Below are positions 12,075-22,195 of a DNA stretch of 64,000 nucleotides, piece after piece. The notes under the pieces are model-generated. The model was not told where the DNA came from and did no database searches. It saw only the letters and a program-made list of their open reading frames with translations. The DNA is taken from assembly GCA_963576735.1 (NCBI GenBank), contig OY755190.1, forward strand, positions 4,023,695-4,087,694. Reading direction: 5' to 3'. This DNA is from Bedellia somnulentella. Its lineage: Eukaryota; Arthropoda; Insecta; Lepidoptera; Bedelliidae. The position numbers and the translations under genes were made by a program. Each line of letters opens with the position of its first letter. Position 1 is the first letter of the stretch.

Positions 12075-12842
12075 TTTTACGTTGTAATTGAAACAACTTT
12101 TGATTTTCGGATATTTTAATCGCGTATTATTACATTATTTTTAAAGCCCGACGTTTCGAAAACTTTTCAGTTATCATGGTCACGGGAAGACTGAGGTGTT
12201 ATTTGTCATTGGCCGATGTATGAAAGACCACACTCACAGTCTAGTTTGTAAACGCCTGCATCTACAAACTACGTTTCTGCGTTTACAAACTAGACTGTGA
12301 GTGTGGTCTTTCATACATCGGCCAAACAAAGCGTAGTGTAGCAACTCGCGTTAGAGAACATATTGCTGATATGAAGAATAGGCGTCCTGGAAGATCTGCT
12401 TTGTGTGAACACACCTTCGATAAGCCAAACCACCACATGCGTTTTGACAAACCTACAATTCTAGCAAAAGAGAATCGATTGATACCTAGAATGATACGCG
12501 AGTCTATTGAAATAAAGAAACATCCAAACTTCAATAGAGATGATGGTTGGCAATTACCACCTGCTTGGAACCCGATCATTAGCACAACCAAGCGAGGGAA
12601 GAACACTAGCAAGACTCCAGATAACATTAGCTCTTTTTGTACATAGCAAATATTAAACGCAAATGTAACTTAAAATTTTGTGAAGGTAGTTAGTATTAAT
12701 AATTTTATAGTACTGTATAATGACAAATAACACCTCAGTCTTCCCGTGACCATGATAACTGAAAAGTTTTCGAAACGTCGGGCTTTAAAAATAATGTAAT
12801 AATACGCGATTAAAATATCCGAAAATCAAAAGTTGTTTCAAT
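12075..12842 (+). pseudogene. Penelope-like element 3' fragment with GIY-YIG domain, inverted ends
   Basis: The plus-strand frame around 12286-12646 encodes CGLSYIGQTKRSVATRVREH and then HPNFNRDDGWQLPPAWNP. This is the C-terminal GIY-YIG endonuclease region of Penelope-like retroelements. The body is flanked by ~125-bp blocks in inverted orientation (about 12075-12200 and 12720-12842), and the first ~50 bp of body is also repeated in reverse at 12209-12260, forming a hairpin. The reverse transcriptase part is missing. Inverted pseudo-LTRs are typical of this class. Confidence 0.75.
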
Positions 12843-13145
12843 TATAATGTGCAATCGTGAAAATCTTAGAAAATACTATTTTACGTTGTTTTGAACGATG
12901 CACATGCACAGCGCCATCTCCAATGCATTTAGTACCCAAACAATATTTTTGATTTCCCATGGGAACATATTTTTTTCGGGATAAAAAGTACCCTATTATT
13001 TAATTTAGACTTCTAACTACACGCCTGAAAAATTTCAAAGCAATCGGTTCAGTATTTACGGCGTGAAAGCGGAACAAACAAACAAACAAACTCACTTTCC
13101 CATTTATAATATTAGTATGGATTCATTTAATTTATAACTAGTTGC

Positions 13146-13276
13146 TGTGTAGTGTCGGCTTAGAATAGCACTACCCCTTTTCTTCCGGTGGGTGTACGTA
13201 AGAAGCTACTAACGGTATTGGGACTTTTTAAGGGATTGTCAGTTAGTTCTTAACGTACGTACGTATGTAATAAATT
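13146..13276 (+). mobile_element. Internally shortened SINE-like family A copy
   Basis: Begins GCTGTGTAGTGTCGGCTTAG and runs to AGGGATTGTC, then jumps to an ACGTACGTACGTATG tail. The 3' half is missing. Confidence 0.65.
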
Positions 13277-13560
13277 ATCACTTTCATTAATATTGTTTGT
13301 AGTGGATTTTTTTTTTAAGACAATTATTTTTATGATGTATCTTTGCTTATTAATAAACGCTTTATATCCAATATTCAATATAAAAAATTATGAAAATATT
13401 TATTTATTTTGTTAAATTTTATCTAGGTAGGTTAACACCGTCCGAAAAGTGGGGAAATGCTCCCGAATAAGATTTCACTTCGTATACACAGATGCGTGGG
13501 TTCTAATCCTAATGCGGGGATGTACCAATGTATCATTTCTTAAGTCATATCATAACTGTC

Positions 13561-13912
13561 ATAAAAATACAAGGCAAATACGAATTGATAGCTTAATGGG
13601 TAGACAACCGGTTAACGTGCAAGCGACTAGTGTTCAAATCCCGGATCGGGCCTACACCAATTTGTCTTTTCTAAAGACATATGTGTGGTTAATTTATCAC
13701 GGTTGTTAACGGTGAGGAAACCCACATGGCTGAGTTGTACTTAGTCGTTTGACAGTGTATTCGTACTAAACGGCGCGATAGGCCTGCCCCCTATCACGTG
13801 AGTACACTGTCCATGCAAAACGTGGGTACACTGAACACCAGGTGACAAAGTCACCTGATTTCAAAAGTATTAGTACCTCTGCCAAACCCCTTTTATGTTA
13901 TGTTACAAGGCT
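13561..13912 (+). mobile_element. SINE family B, full-length-like copy with tRNA head
   Basis: tRNA-like head with A box TAGCTTAATGGGTAG and B box GTGTTCAAATCCC, followed by a body (ACCCACATGGCTGAGTTGTA) shared with copies at 33665-33893, 39088-39275 and 57417-57677. It ends in a TTATG-rich tail. Confidence 0.75.
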
Positions 13913-14079
13913 ATTAACAGCAAAAAAAGTGCTCATAAATTCACTGACCCAGCAAAATGAATGACTCAAACGATATCTGATGTTACAACTATTTTTTCTG
14001 TGCCACATTTTTAGGGGATCTATGTGTGAATATGAAATGTAAAAGACAAAACACGACAAGGTAAGCCTCTGATTCACAG

Positions 14080-14144
14080 GATTAAAAAAAATATAATTTA
14101 AATCTTTTTGTTCATGAAAACCTCATGTGGGGATTATTACTAAT
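14080..14144 (+). mobile_element. Family C repeat, part left of the Bel insertion
   Basis: CCTCATGTGGGGATTATTAC matches family C copies at 41036, 42640, 49485 and 57750. The Bel element interrupts it at CTAAT, and family C resumes at 21540 and runs to about 21890. Confidence 0.75.
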
Positions 14145-14520
14145 TGAAGGATAGCAGGCTGTTGTGCGCCTGCTGCTCGATCACAAAGTTGACCCACGTT
14201 GTAAGGGCCTTGAAGAATGTGGCGTAGAAGAAATAACACGGCAACTTGTTCGATTTGCGTTTATTACGAATTTATTTGTAACTGTTACAGCTGTATTAGG
14301 GTTTATGCTATATAAACTTTAATTGTACAATGACTTCGCGTCTTCTGTGTCTTCTTGCTTGAAATAATGTGATGAAAGGAAAGAAAAATGCAGCCGTCAT
14401 CCGGGTTTTATAGACGAAACTGTTTGTCTCTTTTTTGATGGCGCTTGACGTGACTGACGCGCCTCTGGATTGTTATGTTTTGAGCCCGTTAAAGCACTTG
14501 GATTGGAAGTGTCTTTAACA
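14145..14520 (-). repeat. 3' LTR of the Bel element
   Basis: 376 bp, plus strand TGAAGGATAGCAGGC to GTGTCTTTAACA; same length and sequence as 21164-21539. Just inside it, sense TTGAAGACTCGTCTTCAA forms a 7-bp stem starting at the pol stop codon, and the next bases are C-rich rather than a standard polypurine tract. Confidence 0.95.
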
Positions 14521-14547
14521 TACTGGGGGGCCATTGAAGACGAGTCT

Positions 14548-17500
14548 TCAATCTTCTTCTACAAGTAGGCACAAGCGATTTATGGCTCGCCTTACTGTCG
14601 ATTGCATGGTCTTGATATCGGCCACTCTCGGGACACCATCTGCTCCTGGATATAGTTTAGTGACTCGCCCTCTTCGCCATAACAGAGGTGGAGAGTTATC
14701 TTCGCTTATTAGGACAAGATCACCCATGCGCAAGTCTCTACATCTTACTCGCCATTGAGTTCGCTGTTGTAGCTCTGATAAATATTCCCTGTGCCATCTC
14801 CTCCAAAATGTTTGCCGTAGCTGCTCCAACAGTTGAAAGCGGTCCAATCTCTTCGTCGGTAAGTCTGCCAGATCCGGTGATGGAAGAGCCGTGAGTGACC
14901 TGCCGAGGAGAAAGTGTCCCGGTGTGAGAACTGCCAAATCATTTGGGGAGGAGGAAAGGGGAGCGATGGGTCTACTGTTGAGGATAGCCTCAACCTGGGC
15001 AAAAAGAGAAGATAATTCCTCGAATGTGAGGTGGGTGTTACCCATGATGCGTTTAATGTGAAACTTAGCAAGCTTAATGCCAGCTTCCGCGCTTCCGTTG
15101 AAATTAGGGGCGTAAACCGGGCAAAATTTAAAGTTAATATTTTGAACATTAGCAAACTGCACAAATGAGTCTTTATTGTCGTTAAAAAATGAATTTATTT
15201 CCTTAGCTGCGGCAACGAAATTTCGCCCATTGTCACAAAATATTTCCCTGGGCTTCCCCCTGCGGGCTATAAAACGTTTTAAGGTTAAAATAAATGAATC
15301 CTTTGAAAGAGAACTAACTGCTTCTAAGTGCATACATCTGTATCTAAGGCAGATAAAAAGGCAAAGATAACATTTAGTAATTTTACACCCTCTACCCCTA
15401 CGATCAGTGATAAAAAATGGACCACCAAAATCAACTGCAACACTTATGAATGGAAAATCAGGTGTAACACGCTGCTCAGGCAAATCACCCATTATATTCT
15501 CCATTGGCTTAATCGTAAAACGCCTACAAGTAATGCAGGAGCGATAAATGCGTTTGGCAAGATTCCTACCACCTATAGGCCAGAATCTTTCTCTAACCTT
15601 AGATAATAAGAGGGATGGCCCAGCATGTAAGAGAGATATGTGTTCATATGTAAAAATTAATTTTGTGAGATGATGCTTAGCACAGAGCAACTGTGGATGC
15701 TGTGCGTTATAGCCAAGCGCAGCTTCCCTTAATCTTCCACCTACTCTTAAGATGCCCTTATCATCTACAAAAGGGGACAAAGATAGTAAATTGCTCTTGG
15801 ATTCAAGTGGCTTATGACACTTTAAGGACATAATATCCTTACCAAAACTTTCCGCTTGTGAAAGCTTAACAAGAATATGTAGAGAGGCTTCAAGTTCTGC
15901 GAGGCTTATGGGGCCTGATATAAATTCCCTTTTGCATTTAATGTTAATAAATCGTTGAACATATGCAACAACGCGAGTAAGTCTGGAAAAATTGGAAAAT
16001 CTTTTGAAATCTATGACTGATGGACTTGAAACCTTAACAGATGCCAAAAGAGATAAATGAGGTTTTAATTCTGGAATAATCTGAGTAGCCATATCGTCCT
16101 TATCGAGAGTGGGCCATTCACTCTCAGGGCGTAGCAAGTAAGAAGGGCCATGCCACCATAAAGAATGGGAATGCAAGTTTATGGGGTCTACTCCTCTGGA
16201 AGCAAGATCAGCTGGATTTAAATGAGTGGGCACATAGAGCCAGGAAGAATCCTTGGTGAGCTCTTGAATAGAAGAAATCCTATTAGCCACATAGGTTTTT
16301 AATTTAGAGGGACACGCTTTAATCCATGCAAGGACAACCGTAGAGTCTGACCAATATACTAGCCTATCGATGGGTTTACGCATCGTGGATGATACAGTCT
16401 TAACTAATCTAGCGGATAGCAAAGCCGCACACAGCTCTAACCTAGGTATGGTAGATTGCCTTAATGGAGCAACGCGCGACTTGGCGCAGAGCAGATTGCA
16501 GACCTGGAGGCCTGATGACGATGTACTCTTAATGTAGACACAAGCACCGTACGCCAACTTCGAAGCATCACTGAAACTATGCAGCTCTATAGAAACAGGA
16601 AAGTCAATCAGAACATTTCTAGGAACAGAGAAGTTTTTTAAATTATGAAGATTGTTTATGAATGATGACCATTTATTCAGAATTTTGGGAGGAACTGGTT
16701 GATCCCAATCCAGATGTAGCGACCACAAACTTTGAAGTAGTATTTTTGGTTTCACTGTACATAAAGTAAGGAGACCCAGGGGGTCAAAAACCTTGAAGGT
16801 TGTCGAAAGTATGGAACGTTTCGTGACTAAGCTAGGGGGGGTATGGTTAACATTGAAATGAAGTGAATCTTCCTGTGGTTTCCATCCTAATCCTAATGTA
16901 TGAAATGATTGGCTAATGGTTAAGCTGTCATTCTCTCCTCCGTTCAATTCCGAATCTAAAACTAAAGTTGAATTACTCCTATATTTACGTAAATTAAATT
17001 TTCCAGTGAGGAGTATTTTTGAAACTATATTTTTAATACTTAGAAGCTCTGACTCTGAGTCAGACCCGGTCAATAAGTCATCACAGTAAAAATCTGACTT
17101 TATTATGGTTTCTATTTGTTTGTTGGAAATATATTGAGCTATATCATTTCCTAGACCCCTTCTGATGTCAGCAGTGTGGTCTGCCAAATAATGTAGACAC
17201 CTAGCAGCTAGAAAACTTGCACTAGCAAATCCATAAGTGACAGTGTTAAGTCTGAAAGATTTTAAAGGATGAGCAGCGTCTTCACGCCAAAGAATTGTTT
17301 GCAAATCTCTATCCTGATCGTTGACTAAGATTTGTCGATACTGTTTTTCTATATCTCCTGACAAAACGTATTTGTGGAAACGAAACCTTAAAAGAATGTT
17401 AAAGAGAGAATCTTGAATGTTGGGACCAATCATTTGAATGTCATTAACAGAAAATCCGGAAGTAGTGCGAGCAGATGCATCGAACACTACCCTTAGCTTA

Positions 17501-19860
17501 GTTGATTCGCTGCTTTCCTTAAGCACAGCGTGATGAGGCAGAAAGTAAGAGTTATTAGCTCTATTGGCTGACGACGGGGATAAGTGACCCAAGTCACCAT
17601 ATTCTTTAATAAAATTGGAGTACCTCTCTTTTAAATCTTGATTGGTATTGAGGCGATTTTCTAATGCAAAAAAACGTTTTCGAGCCATCAGATAAGATTC
17701 ACCTAAACAGGTTGATGGTTGCTTGAGAGGCAACCTGACACAGAAACGACCATCACTCAGGCGTTGAGTGTTCTGAATAAAATGAGTTTCAGCTTCCGAA
17801 ACTATTGGCTTCGGGCTTACATCACTGGGAAAGTCTTCGCACTCCCAAAAAGCTTTAAGATCATGTTGAATCTCTTCAGTAGTTATGAAATTGCAGTTAA
17901 CTGGATGAAATGAATCTACCGAAGGGGTAGTTGTGCCTGCCACTATCCAACCTAGAAGGGAAGCCTGCAATATTGGCATACCTGGGCCTAATAGTTGACG
18001 TTCCGAACTTAGAATGTCCCAGAAGAGATCCGCTCCTAGAAGGACATGTATTGGAGATGATTTATAAAAGAAAGGGTCAGCAAGCTCTGAGGGGGGAGGT
18101 AAGTTTAAATTGGAAATATTAATGTTTTGTTGGGGAACCTTTCCTGCCAAATATGGCAAAACTAAGAAACTATGTATACGACTATATGCACCCGTTCTGG
18201 ATTTAAACAAAGCAGAGCATCTTTCAGGAATAAGATGAAGTGATGTGTCACCGATCCCTAATATGTTCTTGACCATGGATGGTTGGCCTTTCAATTGTAA
18301 CTTGGATTGAAGTTCAGCTGAAATGAAGGATGAGTCAGAACCACTGTCCAGAAGACACCTTACTGTTTCAACTTTATTGTTCTGTGGATTAATAACATCT
18401 ATTAATGCTGTGGAGAGGATGGTTCCAGATGAAGACACAGCGGACATGGCGACAGAAGAAACCGTTTCGGGATCAGCTGTGTTTGCAGTGAGATGCAGAC
18501 AAGAGGGCGCTGGCTTCGTATGATCAGCTCCAGAAAAATCATGAAGCAAAGTATTATGGCGTTTACCACAAGTCCGACAATTGCTTAATTTACACCTTGA
18601 TGTTGGGTGATCAACAGTTAAACAATTATGACAAAGCTCTAACTTGTTTACAAGAGCCCATCTATCCTTATTGTCTAAAGCTCTAAAGGTAGGACAACTA
18701 TATATTCGATGCCCGTTATTACACACAACACATTTTTGTTCGTCTCGCTTTACTGTTGCTGCAAACGCCTGTACCTTATGTTGGTTAATGCCTTGACCTC
18801 TGTATGATTCAGGTTTACTTAAAGGTTTACTATTAGTATTTCGCTTCTGAGATAGCGCCTCTAGAACATCAGCCCTATTCCGCAGGAAATCCCTTAAATC
18901 ACTAAAAGTGGGAAGCTCTGTGTGAAGATTGCCTTTGTATTCTTCCCATTTGACATTAGTGTTGGAATCAAACTTGGTGGAAGTTAAGTAAATTAAAATA
19001 GAGTCCCAATGTTGTACTGGTTGACCTAATGTCTGCAGGGCCCTAACATTTTTGGTAATAGTATCGCTTAAGAACCTTAGGGCTCTGTCAGATTCACCCT
19101 GCATACTCTTGAGATTAAAAAGTGCACTAAGATGATTATTAACTAATTGCCTTTTATTGTTATACCTTTCACATAATATATTCCATGCTTCTACATAATT
19201 GAAATCAGATACCTCGAGGTTTGCTATAACCCTGGCTGCTTCACCTTGTAGGTATGAGCAGAGGTAATGAAATTTATGAATAGGTTTAATGTGATTATTA
19301 TTGTGAATTAATGATTCAAATGTATCTCTGAATTCAAGCCATTTGAAGTAAGAACCATCAAACTTGGGTATAATAATTTGAGGTAGCCTAAATCCCATCG
19401 TGCCTTGATTGGTGCAACAAGCATGCGGGAGGGAGGCCTCTGATCTACTAGTGGCATCTTCAAATCCATCAATAGGTTTGTTGACACTGATTAAATTTCG
19501 TGCCTTAATAATTGCTGAACAAAAATCATTGGAGATGACTTCCCTTTCATTTAATTCATACTCCAGATTGTTAAAATTAATAGTCTCCATTTGAGATTGC
19601 AGGTGTTCAAATTGAGAGTTTAACTCCAAAAACTTGTCTAATTTGAATGTTAATTCAGCTACTTGAATAGAGCTTAATGGCTTATCACCTCCATGTTCCA
19701 TGAGGTTAATTAAAAGGTTATTAAATTTAGTCACTTGCCCTTTGATTGAAGTGCGTTTGTACTTAAGCACAGTATATTCATCGCTTGCCATTTTGGCAGG
19801 GCTTGAGCTTCGACTGGCATGAGCAGTGTTTGTTTTTACTGATAATTCACTGTCAGTCAT
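14548..19860 (-). CDS. Bel/Pao Gag-Pol polyprotein, 1770 aa
   Basis: One open frame from ATG at 19860 to TGA at 14548. Order: N-terminal Gag region (DUF1759-like), with zinc-knuckle-like cysteines (CVVCNNGHRIYSC, CHNCLTVDHPTSRC); aspartic protease with active site DSGSD near residue 505; reverse transcriptase with YCDD near 925; RNase H (peptidase A17-type) region; integrase with an HHCC zinc-binding segment, the core first Asp in VDFGGPF near 1477, second in CDNGRNF near 1542 and Glu in GSAEAG near 1590; then a C-terminal DUF5641-like domain. The length and order are those of intact Bel elements. There is no envelope frame, so this is a retrotransposon rather than a retrovirus-like derivative. 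Whether it is expressed cannot be seen. Confidence 0.95.
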   Translation of the reverse strand: MTDSELSVKTNTAHASRSSSPAKMASDEYTVLKYKRTSIKGQVTKFNNLLINLMEHGGDKPLSSIQVAELTFKLDKFLELNSQFEHLQSQMETINFNNLEYELNEREVISNDFCSAIIKARNLISVNKPIDGFEDATSRSEASLPHACCTNQGTMGFRLPQIIIPKFDGSYFKWLEFRDTFESLIHNNNHIKPIHKFHYLCSYLQGEAARVIANLEVSDFNYVEAWNILCERYNNKRQLVNNHLSALFNLKSMQGESDRALRFLSDTITKNVRALQTLGQPVQHWDSILIYLTSTKFDSNTNVKWEEYKGNLHTELPTFSDLRDFLRNRADVLEALSQKRNTNSKPLSKPESYRGQGINQHKVQAFAATVKRDEQKCVVCNNGHRIYSCPTFRALDNKDRWALVNKLELCHNCLTVDHPTSRCKLSNCRTCGKRHNTLLHDFSGADHTKPAPSCLHLTANTADPETVSSVAMSAVSSSGTILSTALIDVINPQNNKVETVRCLLDSGSDSSFISAELQSKLQLKGQPSMVKNILGIGDTSLHLIPERCSALFKSRTGAYSRIHSFLVLPYLAGKVPQQNINISNLNLPPPSELADPFFYKSSPIHVLLGADLFWDILSSERQLLGPGMPILQASLLGWIVAGTTTPSVDSFHPVNCNFITTEEIQHDLKAFWECEDFPSDVSPKPIVSEAETHFIQNTQRLSDGRFCVRLPLKQPSTCLGESYLMARKRFFALENRLNTNQDLKERYSNFIKEYGDLGHLSPSSANRANNSYFLPHHAVLKESSESTKLRVVFDASARTTSGFSVNDIQMIGPNIQDSLFNILLRFRFHKYVLSGDIEKQYRQILVNDQDRDLQTILWREDAAHPLKSFRLNTVTYGFASASFLAARCLHYLADHTADIRRGLGNDIAQYISNKQIETIIKSDFYCDDLLTGSDSESELLSIKNIVSKILLTGKFNLRKYRSNSTLVLDSELNGGENDSLTISQSFHTLGLGWKPQEDSLHFNVNHTPPSLVTKRSILSTTFKVFDPLGLLTLCTVKPKILLQSLWSLHLDWDQPVPPKILNKWSSFINNLHNLKNFSVPRNVLIDFPVSIELHSFSDASKLAYGACVYIKSTSSSGLQVCNLLCAKSRVAPLRQSTIPRLELCAALLSARLVKTVSSTMRKPIDRLVYWSDSTVVLAWIKACPSKLKTYVANRISSIQELTKDSSWLYVPTHLNPADLASRGVDPINLHSHSLWWHGPSYLLRPESEWPTLDKDDMATQIIPELKPHLSLLASVKVSSPSVIDFKRFSNFSRLTRVVAYVQRFINIKCKREFISGPISLAELEASLHILVKLSQAESFGKDIMSLKCHKPLESKSNLLSLSPFVDDKGILRVGGRLREAALGYNAQHPQLLCAKHHLTKLIFTYEHISLLHAGPSLLLSKVRERFWPIGGRNLAKRIYRSCITCRRFTIKPMENIMGDLPEQRVTPDFPFISVAVDFGGPFFITDRRGRGCKITKCYLCLFICLRYRCMHLEAVSSLSKDSFILTLKRFIARRGKPREIFCDNGRNFVAAAKEINSFFNDNKDSFVQFANVQNINFKFCPVYAPNFNGSAEAGIKLAKFHIKRIMGNTHLTFEELSSLFAQVEAILNSRPIAPLSSSPNDLAVLTPGHFLLGRSLTALPSPDLADLPTKRLDRFQLLEQLRQTFWRRWHREYLSELQQRTQWRVRCRDLRMGDLVLISEDNSPPLLWRRGRVTKLYPGADGVPRVADIKTMQSTVRRAINRLCLLVEED

Positions 19861-21143
19861 ATTGAAAAGGAAATTAATAATTAATAAGTAACTAGTTAAG
19901 TGAAAGGTTCTGTATATAGATAAATTTCTGGAGTTAATTGTTATAGTAAAGGGTGTGGCAAGAATGTAAAATTAAAGTAAATTGTAAACCGGTTTACGCT
20001 CCTTGTGAAGGTGACGCCGCTGGAGACAACAGGCAGCAGCTGAATGATGCAGGCCTGCGTTCCTCGGTGAAGTTCACGTTCACTGAAATTGTTTGAAACA
20101 GTAGTAAGTATATATCCCTGAATCGTTTGGTAGAGCGGAAACTGGCATGAAACTAACCAATATTAAGTTTGTATATTGAAATTAATTGAATTAAGTGAAG
20201 AGTTGATTGATATGCTGCTAGAGTTGCCGGCACATGTGAGGTATGAGTACCTTAACTGCTGCCTTTACTTAATTGAGTGAATGTATATAAGCAAAGTGAG
20301 TCAATGATTCACATGTGCACTTGATGGCTGTAGAAAATATATGGTTGATTAACCTAAGTGAAGAGCATGTGGTTTTGTAAAATTAGTTATGTTGCTCACT
20401 AGTTTTACAAAAACACTAAAATGCCAAGTGAAGTTAAAATATTGAAAACTAAGTAATTAATGCAAGACAAGGCTGAAATTCTGATATTGATATGATTAAG
20501 AAACTATTTAAGTTGACATGTGGTATGAAACATAACCTGGATGTCCTTAATAGAGTGCGCTGATTCCACTTGGTGAGGCGTTGGAGCCTGTTAGATGAAT
20601 TGCTGTAAGGTTAAGTTGCAATTATCTTTGTAAATGTTATGCGCTAACTCTGTAGCACATGGGAGGCCTATGTCATACACTGGATCACAGAAACCAGCGG
20701 CTGTGGCTCAGAAATAGCTGAGTGGTGATTGCCATGTGCAATCAGTCCAACTTTAATTTCATCATGTGGACCATGCCGTTGAGAATCTATTCTAGCCTCA
20801 AAATTTTAAGAAAATAAATGGGAAGTAATGTGCTTTCTAGGTAATTAAATAGATTTATGATAAGATTGATGTAAAATACAAAGGGATTGCTGAGATATTA
20901 ATGGATGTAAATTGATTATCTATTGATTATCTTGACTAATTTGCCCGTGGTGAGGGGTTTTAAGGTGAGGAAAAGAAAGGAATGATTGGCTCACGATACT
21001 CTCCTCGGTAAGATGCTGGCAGGTGGGATGGCTGCTGTGTCCAACCCTTGGACCTGGCTTCTTCACCGGCGGCTTGGCGTGGCGTGGCGTGGTCCTCCTT
21101 TTCTCTCGTTCTTCGTCGTGGTGCCTCTGCTGCGTAGGCTGAA
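19861..21143 (-). other. Bel 5' leader
   Basis: About 1.3 kb between primer site and Gag start with no long sense frame; presumably untranslated leader with packaging signals. The open frames on either strand here are short and unsupported. Confidence 0.6.
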
Positions 21144-21161
21144 GTTTCTGTTCGGGCGCCA
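21144..21161 (-). promoter_or_regulatory. Bel primer-binding site, tRNA-Lys type
   Basis: Minus strand TGGCGCCCGAACAGAAAC starts 2 nt inside the 5' LTR. The first 14 nt are complementary to the 3' end of tRNA-Lys (the UUU-type sequence used by many retroelements); the last four match only in part. Confidence 0.85.
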
Positions 21162-21163
21162 AG

Positions 21164-21539
21164 TGAAGGATAGCAGGCTGTTGTGCGCCTGCTGCTCGAT
21201 CACAAAGTTGACCCACGTTGTAAGGGCCTTGAAGAATGTGGCGTAGAAGAAATAACACGGCAACTTGTTCGATTTGCGTTTATTACGAATTTATTTGTAA
21301 CTGTTACAGCTGTATTAGGGTTTATGCTATATAAACTTTAATTGTACAATGACTTCGCGTCTTCTGTGTCTTCTTGCTTGAAATAATGTGATGAAAGGAA
21401 AGAAAAATGCAGCCGTCATCCGGGTTTTATAGACGAAACTGTTTGTCTCTTTTTTGATGGCGCTTGACGTGACTGACGCGCCTCTGGATTGTTATGTTTT
21501 GAGCCCGTTAAAGCACTTGGATTGGAAGTGTCTTTAACA
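21164..21539 (-). repeat. 5' LTR of the Bel element
   Basis: 376 bp, no difference found by eye from 14145-14520. Followed by the duplication CTAAT. Confidence 0.95.
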
Positions 21540-21567
21540 CTAATAAATAAAGAATAAATAAAGGATA

Positions 21568-21737
21568 ATAAGGACGACCACGGAGAACACACTTGGACCA
21601 AATTGAGAGTGTGCTCAAAAAGGCTGGCGTCCGAATGTAAACGAAGCTAGAGAGGTTTGTCAGGATCGTACGAAGTGGCGATCGATAGTCTCTGCCTACC
21701 CCAATGGGAATTAATGGCGTGAGTATATGTATGTATG
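21568..21737 (+). mobile_element. Short 5'-truncated RTE-like LINE copy
   Basis: Last 170 bp of the family (CACTTGGACCAAATTGAGAG to the TATG tail). A 13-bp duplication, TAAATAAAGGATA, lies at 21555-21567 and 21738-21750. It interrupts a family C repeat 23 bp beyond the Bel insertion point. Confidence 0.9.
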
Positions 21738-21760
21738 TAAATAAAGGATAGAAAAATTTC

Positions 21761-21831
21761 GACACAGGCGGGGATCGAACCCGCGACCTCGGGTAAATGA
21801 CCCGACGCTCTGCCAATTGAGCTACCGTGTC
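21761..21831 (-). repeat. tRNA-like core of family C
   Basis: 71 nt that fold as a cloverleaf on the minus strand: acceptor GACACGG/CTGTGTC, D arm GCTC...GAGC, anticodon stem TCGGG/CCCGA, T arm GCGGG/CCCGC with loop TTCGATC. The anticodon loop TCATTTA has C instead of the invariant T33. It lies inside a repeated unit, so it is judged a SINE core; a tRNA finder may still report it. Confidence 0.7.
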
Positions 21832-21890
21832 AATTGAATTGAATCCCCGCCTGTTTCAAAATTTTTCTATCCTTTATTTATTCTTTATTT
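21832..21890 (+). mobile_element. Family C right inverted arm
   Basis: CCCCGCCTGTTTCAAAATTT, then TTCTATCCTTTATTTATTC is the reverse complement of the arm on the other side of the tRNA-like core (21545-21783 without the RTE insert). Confidence 0.7.
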
Positions 21891-21956
21891 ATTATTAAAA
21901 AAAATAGTTTATGTAGTTACCCACTTATTAACTCTTGAGTGTCACAAAAACAAATC

Positions 21957-22195
21957 ATACATACATATACTTAAATCCCTAGAAGGGGTAGCCAGACCTA
22001 ACGAATTAGAAATTCCTCAGCCACTTTTGGAAGTTGCGTGGGTAAAAGATGGTAATAATTTTTAGGTTGTTGGTGATGATTCTCCGACCGCATCGCCCAA
22101 AAATCCCTTAGTAGCCCCATACCGTTAGTCGCCTCTTACATACACCCATCGGTAGAAACGGGGTAGTGCCATTCTAAACCGACACTACACGGCAA
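21957..22195 (-). mobile_element. SINE-like family A copy
   Basis: From the CATA-repeat tail at 21957 to GCCGTGTAGTGTCGG (minus) at 22195; about 90 percent similar by eye to the other full copies. Confidence 0.85.

Larger units (their letters stand above)
10832..13118 (+). repeat. Lep1-like repeat ends enclosing later insertions
   Basis: The left end (CTAGCTTTTTGCCCCGCGAC, then TTCGTCCGCG) and right end (CAATCGGTTCAGTATTTACG, then CCATTTATAATATTAGTA) are the two ends of the Lep1/Helitron-like repeat that is abundant in Lepidoptera. Between them sit a family A relic, a tRNA-like SINE and a Penelope relic. That both ends belong to one original insertion is inferred. Confidence 0.55.
14145..21539 (-). 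mobile_element. Structurally intact Bel/Pao LTR retrotransposon
   Basis: 7395 bp. Two 376-bp LTRs that look identical by eye, TG...CA ends, 5-bp duplication CTAAT at 14140-14144 and 21540-21544, a tRNA-Lys-type primer site next to the 5' LTR, and one uninterrupted Gag-Pol frame. All parts needed for autonomous retrotransposition except a clear polypurine tract are seen. It is inserted inside a family C repeat. Confidence 0.97.

Noticed and set aside
14534..19594. Plus-strand open frames opposite Bel Gag-Pol
   Set aside because: Shadows of a recognised long coding frame; no motif found.
14145..21539. Endogenous retrovirus because of the tRNA-Lys primer site
   Set aside because: Domain order is Bel/Pao and no envelope frame follows integrase.
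21761..21831. A working tRNA gene
   Set aside because: Good cloverleaf, but invariant T33 is C, the unit recurs with damaged anticodon arms at 42383, 49540 and 57949, and it sits inside inverted repeats. Treated as a SINE core.
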